Positions 1 to 6,523 of a stretch of 13,314 bases of DNA are shown here, piece after piece; within the stretch, counting starts at the first letter, position 1, and each line of letters opens with the position of its first letter. The translations under genes were made by a program, and so were the position numbers. The stretch spans positions 12,268 to 25,581 of the forward strand of contig DGQR01000125.1 of NCBI GenBank assembly GCA_002390825.1, read 5' to 3'. The notes under the pieces are model-generated. The model did no database searches and was not told where the DNA came from. It worked only from the letters and a program-made list of their open reading frames with translations. The stretch is from Rhodoferax sp. UBA4409 (lineage in GTDB: Bacteria > Pseudomonadota > Gammaproteobacteria > Burkholderiales > Burkholderiaceae_C).

Positions 1-1
1 G

Positions 2-2035
2 GACCCGCACTGGGAAAAGAAAGCCGCCGAGGTTGTGGCACTGGAGCGAGCCACGTTGTATGGCATCGTGGTCTACAGCGGCCGCAAAGTGAACTACGGC
101 CGGGTCGACATGACCGGTGCGCGCGAAATCTTCATCCGTGAAGCCCTGGTCGGCAAAGAGTGGGAAACCACCTTGCCCTTCCTGGCCGCGAACCACAAGC
201 TCATCAAGCAGGTCGAAGAGCTGGAGCACAAGGCCCGCCGCCAAGACGTGCTGGTGGACGACGAGCTGATCTACGCCTTCTACGACCAGCAGTTGCCTGC
301 CGACGTGTGCAGCGGTTACAGCTTCGAGCGCTGGTACCGCGAAGAGGTGAAAAATCAGCCCGAGCTACTCAAACTCACCCGCGAGGAGCTGATGCGCCAC
401 GAGGCTGCCGGCATTACCACCGCATCCTTCCCCAAAACCATCCGCTTGGGTGGCGTCGATTGCGCAGCGACTTACCTACACCAACCCGGCGACGCTAGAG
501 ACGGCCTGACCGTGACCGTGCCCCTGTTTGTGCTGAACCAGGTGAATGATGAGCGCTGCGAATGGCTGGTACCCGGCATGCTCAAGGACAAAGTGCAGGC
601 CTTGCTCAAAACCCTGCACCAGCGGCCGCGCAGTCGCCTGGTGCCGCTGCCCGACACCGCCGCCAAGTTCGCAGAAGCCTTGAACGCTCCCGAAAAATTC
701 GGCACCGGCGGGCTGGTGGAAGCCGTGCTCAAGCTGGTGCGAGACGCCACTTCGCTGGACATCGTCAAAGCCGACATCAAAGTCGACATGCTCAGCCCGC
801 ACTTCTTCATGAACTTCCGGGTGGTGGATGAACATGGCCGCCAACTCGGGCATGGCCGCAACCTGGGTGCGTTGAAAGCGGAGCTAGGCAGCCAAGCCCG
901 CGGTGCTTTCCAAGCGCTGGCCAGCTTGAAGCTGGCCCAAAACCAGGCAATTAGCACAGATACCAGCCTACCGCCAGGAGCTGGTTTGACCGGGCGCTCT
1001 GCGCAGGTCAAGGGGGAGACCGCGCAGCGGTCGGAGGACACGGAGCAGGGCGCCCGGTCAAATCAGCGCCCAGCGCCGGCCAACAATGCGCAAGCAGCTA
1101 CAAAAACTGTATCAAATGCGAATACGGCTAAAAGCAACGCCCCTAGCATCCTCGACGGCCGCTTCACCACCTGGACCTTCGGCGAGCTGCCCGAGCTGCT
1201 GGAAATCCGCAAAGGCGGCCAGACACTCATCGGTTTCCCCGCATTGATCGACGCCGGCGACGCGGTAACGGTGGAGGTATTCGACGAACCCGAGGTGGCC
1301 GCCGCCAAACACCGTGCCGGCTTGCGACGCCTCTTTGCGTTGCAAATCAAGGACGCCCTCAAATACCTCGAGAAAAACATTCCTGACCTGCAAAAAATGG
1401 CGGTGGCCTTCATGCAAGTCGGCACCTTGGAGGGCGGCAAATCTGCCACTGGCGGGACCGTAGAAGAGTTGCGCGAACAAATCATTGCCGTGGCCCTGGA
1501 TCGCGCATTTTTGCTCGACCCCTTGCCGACCGATGAGTTCGCCTTCAAACGCCGGATCGACGAAGGCCGGGGGCGCCTCACCCTGATTGCCAACGAAGTG
1601 GCCCGCTTGGCGGGCACGGTGCTGCAGGAATACGCAACAGCCGCCCGCAAAATCAAAGACACCAAAAATGCCCCGGATGCGGTGGCAGATACGGCCCTGC
1701 AAATTACCCGCCTTATCCCCAAGCGGTTTCTGCAGGCCACGCCGTGGGAGCGCTTGCAACACCTGGCGCGCTACCTCAAGGCCATCACCCTGCGCCTTGA
1801 GAAATATCGTGCCGATCCGGCCCGCGATACCGCACGGTTAACTGAATTGCGCCCGCAGGAGCAGCGCTACTGGCGCTTGGTGGCGGAACGCAAAGGCGTG
1901 CAAGACGAGCGGATGCAAGAGTTCCGCTGGTTGCTCGAAGAGTTGCGGGTCAGCTTCTTTGCCCAAGAGCTGCGCACGCCCCAACCGGTGAGTGTGAAGC
2001 GCCTGGACAAGGCTTGGGCACAGCTGGGGAGCTGA
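2..2035 (+). CDS. hrpA: ATP-dependent RNA helicase HrpA, C-terminal part (5' truncated by window edge)
   Basis: This is the C-terminal 677 residues of a DEAH-box RNA helicase; the helicase motifs lie upstream of the window. The reading frame is open from base 2 (it begins DPHWEKK), so the GTG at 35 is internal and not a start. What is visible is the end of the OB-like region (ERATLYGIVV, GRKVNYGRVD, FIREALV) followed by the DUF3418 domain typical of HrpA (for example FERWYREEV, SPHFFMNFRVVDEHGR, WTFGELPELLEI, a GLRRLFAL block, and FRWLLEELRVSFFAQEL near the end). These match the E. coli HrpA C-terminus as I remember it. HrpA remodels RNA and ribosomes; in E. coli it has been linked to mRNA processing and rescue of collided ribosomes. 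Oddity: an Ala/Ser/Thr/Gln-rich low-complexity insert at about 941-1144 that contains inverted repeats. The gene ends 26 nt before the convergent 189-aa gene. Confidence 0.93.
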   Translation, partial: DPHWEKKAAEVVALERATLYGIVVYSGRKVNYGRVDMTGAREIFIREALVGKEWETTLPFLAANHKLIKQVEELEHKARRQDVLVDDELIYAFYDQQLPADVCSGYSFERWYREEVKNQPELLKLTREELMRHEAAGITTASFPKTIRLGGVDCAATYLHQPGDARDGLTVTVPLFVLNQVNDERCEWLVPGMLKDKVQALLKTLHQRPRSRLVPLPDTAAKFAEALNAPEKFGTGGLVEAVLKLVRDATSLDIVKADIKVDMLSPHFFMNFRVVDEHGRQLGHGRNLGALKAELGSQARGAFQALASLKLAQNQAISTDTSLPPGAGLTGRSAQVKGETAQRSEDTEQGARSNQRPAPANNAQAATKTVSNANTAKSNAPSILDGRFTTWTFGELPELLEIRKGGQTLIGFPALIDAGDAVTVEVFDEPEVAAAKHRAGLRRLFALQIKDALKYLEKNIPDLQKMAVAFMQVGTLEGGKSATGGTVEELREQIIAVALDRAFLLDPLPTDEFAFKRRIDEGRGRLTLIANEVARLAGTVLQEYATAARKIKDTKNAPDAVADTALQITRLIPKRFLQATPWERLQHLARYLKAITLRLEKYRADPARDTARLTELRPQEQRYWRLVAERKGVQDERMQEFRWLLEELRVSFFAQELRTPQPVSVKRLDKAWAQLGS
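985..1062. repeat. Imperfect inverted repeat with nested hairpin inside the hrpA insert
   Basis: TTTGACCGGGCGC at 985-997 is exactly the reverse complement of 1050-1062. With two mismatches the arms extend outward to GCTGG/TCAGC and inward to TCTGC/GCAGG. Inside the loop is a second perfect hairpin, GACCGC (1018-1023), GCA, GCGGTC (1027-1032). All of it lies in frame within the low-complexity insert of hrpA. Seen directly in sequence; the idea that it is a mobile or palindromic repeat unit is inference. Confidence 0.7.
1088..1120. repeat. Interspersed-repeat-like stretch (AGCTAC-AAAAA type) within hrpA
   Basis: The AT-richer stretch containing GCAGCTACAAAAACTG interrupts otherwise GC-rich hrpA coding sequence. 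It resembles short repeats ('AGCTA..AAA...TAGCA' cores) that I recall as frequent between genes in Comamonadaceae. A related stretch sits at 3935-3957 in this window. Here it is translated as part of the low-complexity insert. Family membership rests on memory plus these two copies only. Confidence 0.4.
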
Positions 2036-2061
2036 GCAGGCGGGCGTGAGCGCCTCAGGGG

Positions 2062-2631
2062 TCAGCCTTCAGGGGGCAGCAACATCGCGATGCGTTCGCT
2101 TATGGAGTCCGCCCGTTCGGGGCCTGCTATGTCCTCTACCGCGCTGATCATGTCGCGTGCGGCGGCGAGCATGGTGTCGCGGTCCTTGGCGTTCCGAAGC
2201 GCTTCGCGGAAGCCTTCGGCACGCGCGGGGTCTCGCCGCACAAACATGCGCTCACAGATGTCGAACAAGAACATCCGCGTGGTAGCCAGCGACCGCTTGC
2301 CCTCGAAACTATCGGCCGACGATGGGGCCGTGACAACCTCGGTCAGCACCTGCGGTGTGACTGGATGTGGAGCGGGCGTCGGTGCGGGCGTACTTTTCGG
2401 GGTAGTGCGAGGCGCTCTGACTGCTGATGCCGGCTCATCCTGCGGCACCAGATAGCCACTTTGCATCAGGTGGGTGGCCAGGCGCATCGCATCGCCGTGG
2501 AACAGGTGGTTGATGGTTTCTACCGTGTTGCGGCCGTCCGCGAGGATCAACATCGCCCGTTCACGCTGCCCGAGCGTGCGATTCCCGATTTGCAATTCTG
2601 TCCGCGCTTTGTCGGTTTTGAGTAGTTGCAT
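2062..2631 (-). CDS. Conserved-looking hypothetical protein, two domains joined by a Pro/Ala/Thr linker
   Basis: I do not recognise this 189-aa protein. It has no signal peptide or membrane segment. Residues 1-64 (start MQLLKTDKAR, then RERAMLILADGRNTVETI, ending LMQSGYLVP) look like a small helical, winged-helix-like module. Residues 65-105 form a Pro/Ala/Thr-rich linker (PKSTPAPTPAPHP). Residues 110-189 are predominantly helical and charged (FLFDICERMF, ARAEGFREAL, MLAAARDMISAVEDIAG). That layout suggests a cytoplasmic adaptor or regulatory protein, which is inference. The ATG at 2631 is preceded by AGAAGGA, a good ribosome-binding site. The stop lies 26 nt from the convergent end of hrpA. 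Upstream, a 78-nt gap separates it from the dehydrogenase gene on the same strand, so it may have its own promoter. Confidence 0.75.
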   Translation of the reverse strand: MQLLKTDKARTELQIGNRTLGQRERAMLILADGRNTVETINHLFHGDAMRLATHLMQSGYLVPQDEPASAVRAPRTTPKSTPAPTPAPHPVTPQVLTEVVTAPSSADSFEGKRSLATTRMFLFDICERMFVRRDPARAEGFREALRNAKDRDTMLAAARDMISAVEDIAGPERADSISERIAMLLPPEG

Positions 2632-2709
2632 GGTCCTTCTCCAACGAAGGCCGCATTACAACCACACCAGATGACAAGCCGGTGAAGGTGCCAGGCTTGC
2701 CGCAGTGGC

Positions 2710-3900
2710 TTAGCGCGGCAGAACCCGCAGCAGGCGCCCGCGCGAGGCGTCGGTCAGCAGATAGAGCCAGCCATCAGGGCCTTGGCGCACATCGCGCACC
2801 CGTTCTTTCAGGTCTTGCAAATAAGCCGTTTCGCGCACCACCCGATCGCCAAAGGGCTCGCTGAGCTCGAGTCGGGCTAGGTAGCCGAATTTGAGGGAGC
2901 CAACCACCAGGCTACCGTGCCAACCGGGGCCGTAGCGCTGGCTACTGACAAAGGACATGCCGGAGGGGGCGATGGACGGTGTCCAGTAATGCTCCGGTTG
3001 CTCCAGCCCGGGCTGTGTGGTGATGCCCGCGCCGATTTTTCCGCCCCCATAGTTCTCGCCATAGGTAATCAGGGGCCAGCCGTAGTTGCGCCCGCGTTGG
3101 ACTTTGTTGATTTCGTCGCCGCCCTGGGGGCCATGCTCGAGTTCCCACAAGGTGCCATCGGGGGCTTGCACCATGCCTTGGGGATTGCGGTGGCCCAGGC
3201 TCCAGATTTCAGGCAGTGCTCCGTTGGCGCGCGCAGCGGCGGTGGCAAAAGGGTTGTCTGCAGGCACGGTGCCGTCTTTGCGGATGCGAATCACCTTGCC
3301 ATGGTGGTTGTTCAAGGTCTGGGCGTCGTCTTTTTTGCTGAAGCGTTCGCCGAGGGCCAGGTACAGGGTGCCGTCGGGTTTGCCATCGCGCTGTCCCTCG
3401 GTGATGCGGCACCCGAAGTGCGCGCTGCTGCTGAACTTGGGTCTCTGGCTGAACAAGACCTGCAGGTCCAGCAGGCGGGTGTTGTCCGGGCTGAGTGTGG
3501 CCCGCGCCATGGCAGTGCTGTTGCCGGATTCGCCCGGCTCGGCGTAACAAAAATAAAGCTGGCGATTGCTGGCAAATGCACTGTCCAGCACCAGATCGAG
3601 CAGGCCGCCCTGGCCGCGGGCATCGATGGCCGGGAGGCCGCCCACCGGCGGGCTGACCTGGCCTTTGGCGCTCACCACGCGCAAGCGCCCCGGCCGCTCG
3701 GTAACCAGAAAACCGCCTTCGGGCAGAAACGCCACGGCCCAGGGATGCTCCAAGCCCGCAGCCACGGTCTCGGTGCGCAACGAGTCGGTTTGTGCTGCCG
3801 CAAGGCCTGCCCACAAACCGGCGCTTGCGGCCAGACAGAGTGCCGCTTTGCGCCAGAGATGCATCACGGTGACAGTGGATGCCCTGCGATATGTATGCAT
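2710..3900 (-). CDS. Secreted PQQ-dependent aldose sugar dehydrogenase (YliI/Asd family)
   Basis: A soluble beta-propeller quinoprotein dehydrogenase of the glucose/sorbosone dehydrogenase superfamily, expected to oxidise aldose sugars in the periplasm using PQQ and calcium. A signal peptide is clear: basic n-region, hydrophobic stretch at residues 19-34, likely cleavage after GLAAA. Family motifs follow: GLEHPWAVAFLPEG (49-62), GQGGLLDLVLD (96-106), the H-x-G-x-R element with H161 as probable catalytic base, GHRNPQGM (236-243), EHGPQGGDE (255-263) and NYGWP (272-276). Length (396 aa) is slightly above E. coli YliI (about 371). The ATG at 3900 has AAAGG seven bases upstream. Met13 (3864) would also give a signal peptide but lacks such a site. 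No PQQ biosynthesis genes are in the window, so PQQ may be made elsewhere or scavenged. It lies 61 nt downstream of the aminotransferase gene. Confidence 0.88.
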   Translation of the reverse strand: MHTYRRASTVTVMHLWRKAALCLAASAGLWAGLAAAQTDSLRTETVAAGLEHPWAVAFLPEGGFLVTERPGRLRVVSAKGQVSPPVGGLPAIDARGQGGLLDLVLDSAFASNRQLYFCYAEPGESGNSTAMARATLSPDNTRLLDLQVLFSQRPKFSSSAHFGCRITEGQRDGKPDGTLYLALGERFSKKDDAQTLNNHHGKVIRIRKDGTVPADNPFATAAARANGALPEIWSLGHRNPQGMVQAPDGTLWELEHGPQGGDEINKVQRGRNYGWPLITYGENYGGGKIGAGITTQPGLEQPEHYWTPSIAPSGMSFVSSQRYGPGWHGSLVVGSLKFGYLARLELSEPFGDRVVRETAYLQDLKERVRDVRQGPDGWLYLLTDASRGRLLRVLPR

Positions 3901-3934
3901 AAAACAGCCTTTAGCCCAGACGAAGGTTGCGGGT

Positions 3935-3957
3935 GTAGCTATGAAATCAATAGCAAC
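3935..3957. repeat. Short interspersed-repeat-like element between aminotransferase and sugar dehydrogenase genes
   Basis: The 61-nt gap contains GTAGCTATGAAATCAATAGC and a few more bases. It holds a small inverted repeat, GCTAT (3938-3942) and ATAGC (3950-3954), around a 7-nt loop. It resembles the AGCTA-AAA stretch inside hrpA. No T-run follows on the minus strand, so it is not a typical terminator. It could end or separate the upstream operon from the dehydrogenase gene, but that is inference. Confidence 0.4.
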
Positions 3958-3961
3958 GTAA

Positions 3962-5137
3962 TCACAAGGTTTTGAGGTGCTCTAAGGCGCTTTGGAGTGT
4001 GCTGTCTTGTTTGGCAAAGCAAAAGCGCACTACCCGCTGGTCAAAACCATTCCCATAAAAAGCCGAGAGCGGTATGGCGGCCACCCCGACCTCGCGGGTC
4101 AGCCATTGGCAAAAATCGGCCTCGTTCAAGTCGCTCACGTCGGATATGTCCACGCACTGGAAATAGCTGCCTTGGCTGGGCAAAAGCTTGAATCGTGTAC
4201 CTGCGAGCCCCGCGCGGAAGAGGTCACGCTTGTGTTGGTAGAACGCGGGCAGCTCCAGGTAAGGCGCCGGGTGGGCCAGATACGCGGCCAGCGCATGCTG
4301 GACCGGGGTGTTGACGGTGAATACATTGAACTGGTGCACCTTGCGGAACTCCGCCATCAAGGCCGCAGGGGCGGCGACCGTGCCCACTTTCCAGCCGGTC
4401 ACGTGGAAGGTTTTGCCGAAGCTCGACACCACAAAGGCCCGAGCCGCGAGGCCGGGAAAGCGGGAAGCGCTCTCGTGGGCTTGGCCATCAAACACCATGT
4501 GCTCGTACACCTCATCGCTGATGAGGAGCACGTCGGTCGGTGCCAGCAGGTCCTGGAGGGCCAGCATGTCGGCCCGGCTCCAGACCGTGGCGCTGGGGTT
4601 GTGCGGCGAGTTGATGAGCAAGGCCCGTGTTTTGGGCGTGATCGCCGCGCCGATTTTGGCGAAGTCGGGCCGGAAGGTGCCCGGAGTCAGGGGCACACGC
4701 ACCACGACGCCACCGGCCAGCTCGATGTTGGGGACATAGCTGTCGTAGCAGGGCTCCAGCACAATGACCTCGTCACCCGGATGCACCAGAGCGAGAAGGG
4801 CGGTCAGGATCGCCTGCGTTGCACCGGCGGTGATGGTGATTTCGGTGTCGGGGTTATAGGCCTTGCCATGCAGGCCCGCGATCTTGGCCGACACGGCCTG
4901 CCGCAAAGCCGGCACACCGGCCATGGGCGGGTACTGGTTGTGTCCCGCTTGCATGGCTGCGGTCACGGCATTGACCAACTTCGGGTCGCACGCAAAGTCC
5001 GGAAAGCCTTGACCAAGGTTGACCGCTTTGTGCTCTGTGGCGAGCGCCGACATGACGGTAAAAATCGTGGTGCCCACATTCGGCAGGCGGCTGGAGAGCG
5101 GGGGTGTCAATGCAGTGGTCATGGTTTCACAACTCAT
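3962..5137 (-). CDS. ybdL: Pyridoxal-phosphate aminotransferase, YbdL-like (methionine aminotransferase)
   Basis: A fold-type I aminotransferase resembling E. coli YbdL, which transaminates methionine and some aromatic residues to 2-oxo acids. Motifs: VNLGQGFPDF (39-48), NQYPPMAG (67-74), ITAGATQA (102-109), SPHNPSATVW (177-186), DEVYEHMVF with D208 and Y211, the PLP lysine K242 in SSFGKTFHVTGWK, and R371 in VVRFCFAK for the substrate carboxylate. All expected active-site residues are present. The ATG at 5137 overlaps the end of cysB by 11 nt. Met6 (5122) would start 4 nt after the cysB stop and give 386 residues, the length I recall for YbdL. Neither has a strong ribosome-binding site, so the start is uncertain. 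Position directly behind cysB fits a role in methionine/sulfur amino-acid turnover, which is inference. Another methionine or kynurenine-type aminotransferase activity is possible. Confidence 0.87.
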   Translation of the reverse strand: MSCETMTTALTPPLSSRLPNVGTTIFTVMSALATEHKAVNLGQGFPDFACDPKLVNAVTAAMQAGHNQYPPMAGVPALRQAVSAKIAGLHGKAYNPDTEITITAGATQAILTALLALVHPGDEVIVLEPCYDSYVPNIELAGGVVVRVPLTPGTFRPDFAKIGAAITPKTRALLINSPHNPSATVWSRADMLALQDLLAPTDVLLISDEVYEHMVFDGQAHESASRFPGLAARAFVVSSFGKTFHVTGWKVGTVAAPAALMAEFRKVHQFNVFTVNTPVQHALAAYLAHPAPYLELPAFYQHKRDLFRAGLAGTRFKLLPSQGSYFQCVDISDVSDLNEADFCQWLTREVGVAAIPLSAFYGNGFDQRVVRFCFAKQDSTLQSALEHLKTL

Positions 5138-6092
5138 AGTCGTTTACGTGGCCTTCCATGGCCTTGGCAATCAGCGCGCGGTTCAGGCGGCTGCTTAAAA
5201 ATTCCGCAAACGTGAAGACAAAATTCCGCAAATAGGCGCTGCGCTTGAAGGCCACACGGGTCACGTTCTGGCCGAACAGATAGCCGGCAGGTCGTACGAC
5301 TAGGCCGCCGCGGGCGCCGTTTTTCTCCATGTCCTCCACGACATCGGTGACCGCCATTTCAGCCGCAATGCCGATGCCCAAACCCAGGCGCACATAGGTC
5401 TTGATCACGTCGGAGTCGATGGCTTCGAGCGAAATGCGGGGTTCGAGCTTGCGGGCCTCAAACGCCTGGTCAATTTTGGTGCGGCCGGTAAAGGACGGGT
5501 GGTAGGTGATGAGCGGTTCGGCGGCGACGTCTTCCAGCGTGACATGCTCTTTCAGGGCCAATGGGTGGTCTGCGGGCAATACCAGCACGTGTTGCCATTC
5601 GTAGCAGGGCAGGGTGACCAGTTCGCTGTAGTTGGACAGGGATTCGGTGGCGATCCCGATTTCGGCCACATCGTCGATCAGCATGCGGGCGACCTGGTCA
5701 GGCGCGCCTTGGTGCAGGCTCACATTGACCTTGGGGAAGGCAGCGCGGAGTTGTGCCACTTTTTCCGGCAGCACATAACGGGCCTGGGTGTGGGTGGTGG
5801 CGATCGACAGCGTGCCGCTATCTTGGGAGCTGTATTGCTCGCCGATACGCTTGAGGTTGTTCACCTCGCGCAGGATCAACTCAATGCTTTTGAGCACATG
5901 CTGGCCTGGCTCGGTGATGCGCTTGAGGCGTTTGCCGTGGCGGGCAAAGATGTCGATGCCCAGCTCTTCTTCCAGCTCAATAATGGCTTTGGACACACCC
6001 GGTTGCGAGGTGTGTAGTGCCTTCGCCGCCTCGGTCAGGTTGAGGTTGCGGCGCGCGGCTTCTTGCACGAAGCGGAATTGGTGAAGGTTCAT
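5127..6092 (-). CDS. cysB: LysR-family transcriptional regulator CysB (sulfur assimilation)
   Basis: A LysR regulator of the CysB group. These activate sulfate-assimilation genes in response to N-acetylserine or O-acetylserine and are opposed by sulfate or sulfide. The N-terminal winged helix-turn-helix covers residues 1-60 (LTEAAKALHTSQPGVSKAI, recognition helix about 29-40), then the linker helix, then a two-lobed effector domain. The residues known to line the anion/inducer pocket of Klebsiella CysB are all conserved at matching numbers: T100, T102 and Q103 in TTHTQARY, T149 in GIATES, and T202 in SFTGR. Length 321 aa (about 324 in enterics). The start ATG has only a weak GGA at suitable distance, and that GGA lies within an inverted repeat. 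It follows cbiX by 44 nt on the same strand, and the aminotransferase gene overlaps or abuts its 3' end. Confidence 0.93.
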   Translation of the reverse strand: MNLHQFRFVQEAARRNLNLTEAAKALHTSQPGVSKAIIELEEELGIDIFARHGKRLKRITEPGQHVLKSIELILREVNNLKRIGEQYSSQDSGTLSIATTHTQARYVLPEKVAQLRAAFPKVNVSLHQGAPDQVARMLIDDVAEIGIATESLSNYSELVTLPCYEWQHVLVLPADHPLALKEHVTLEDVAAEPLITYHPSFTGRTKIDQAFEARKLEPRISLEAIDSDVIKTYVRLGLGIGIAAEMAVTDVVEDMEKNGARGGLVVRPAGYLFGQNVTRVAFKRSAYLRNFVFTFAEFLSSRLNRALIAKAMEGHVNDYEL

Positions 6093-6095
6093 ATC

Positions 6096-6119
6096 GAATT
6101 CCAGCTAAAGAAGGAATTC
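6096..6119 (-). promoter_or_regulatory. Inverted repeat over the cysB ribosome-binding region
   Basis: GAATTCC (6096-6102) and GGAATTC (6113-6119) are perfect 7-nt inverted arms around a 10-nt loop in the 44-nt cbiX-cysB gap. On the minus strand the proximal arm carries the only GGA that could serve as ribosome-binding site of cysB. It might be an RNA hairpin limiting cysB translation or part of a regulator site. The repeat is seen; function is inference. Confidence 0.4.
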
Positions 6120-6136
6120 ATTATGCCTCAGGGGAT

Positions 6137-6523
6137 TTATGCCTCGGTCGGATCCAACGCAATCGATGCCAACATCTGCACCAGGCGATCGTCTTCCCCC
6201 ACCGCCTTCTGGAGGTGGAAATGCACCGTAGGATGGCTAGCGCGCAATTGGGTTACCAATTCAGGCAAATCCTCGCGGGCATGGCGGCCTACGCCCAAAA
6301 ACATGGGCACGATGGTGATGCTGCCGACGCCCGCACCAGTGAGTTGCGCCACGGTATCGGGCAGGTCAGGCTGGCTGAGCTCTAGGTAGGCACAGGCTAC
6401 TTCGACGTCTGCTGACTGGCTGCGAATGCGCGCTGCCACCGCCTCCATGGGCTTGTGCCACAGCGGGTCGCGGGAACCGTGGGCGAACAACACAATTGCG
6501 TGGCGGGGGGCGGGGCTTGTCAT
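6137..6523 (-). CDS. cbiX: Short sirohydrochlorin chelatase, CbiX/SirB family
   Basis: A 128-aa small class II chelatase (CbiX-short type) that inserts a metal into sirohydrochlorin; such proteins act as homodimers. Seen: AIVLFAHGSRDPLW with metal-binding H15, YLELSQPDLPD (46-56), and ITIVPMFLGVGRH with H81, the second metal ligand. A C-terminal tail, HFHLQKAVGEDDRLVQML, completes the fold. The start is set at 6523, where ATG overlaps the lptG stop as ATGA; the longer in-frame ORF to 6610 only adds lptG-antiphase sequence with no family match. Cobalamin genes are absent here and cysB lies downstream, so its likelier job is ferrochelation to siroheme for sulfite (or nitrite) reductase. The family supports either metal; the iron role is inferred from context. 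Confidence 0.88.
   Translation of the reverse strand: MTSPAPRHAIVLFAHGSRDPLWHKPMEAVAARIRSQSADVEVACAYLELSQPDLPDTVAQLTGAGVGSITIVPMFLGVGRHAREDLPELVTQLRASHPTVHFHLQKAVGEDDRLVQMLASIALDPTEA

Noticed and set aside
2038..2055. AGGCG...CGCCT stem in the hrpA convergent gap as a bidirectional terminator
   Set aside because: Only five base pairs with an 8-nt loop and no T-run on either strand.
2675..2699. CAAGCC...GGCTTG stem downstream of the sugar dehydrogenase as a terminator
   Set aside because: Six-base stem with a 13-nt loop and no T-run on the minus strand; too weak to call.
2917..3975. A 352-codon plus-strand ORF antisense to the sugar dehydrogenase
   Set aside because: Low-complexity composition, no recognisable domain, opposite a well-supported secreted enzyme.
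3992..5215. A 407-codon plus-strand ORF antisense to the aminotransferase gene
   Set aside because: Its product is His/Gly/Arg-rich with no family motif, and it lies entirely opposite a gene with complete active-site conservation; a by-product of GC-rich codon use.
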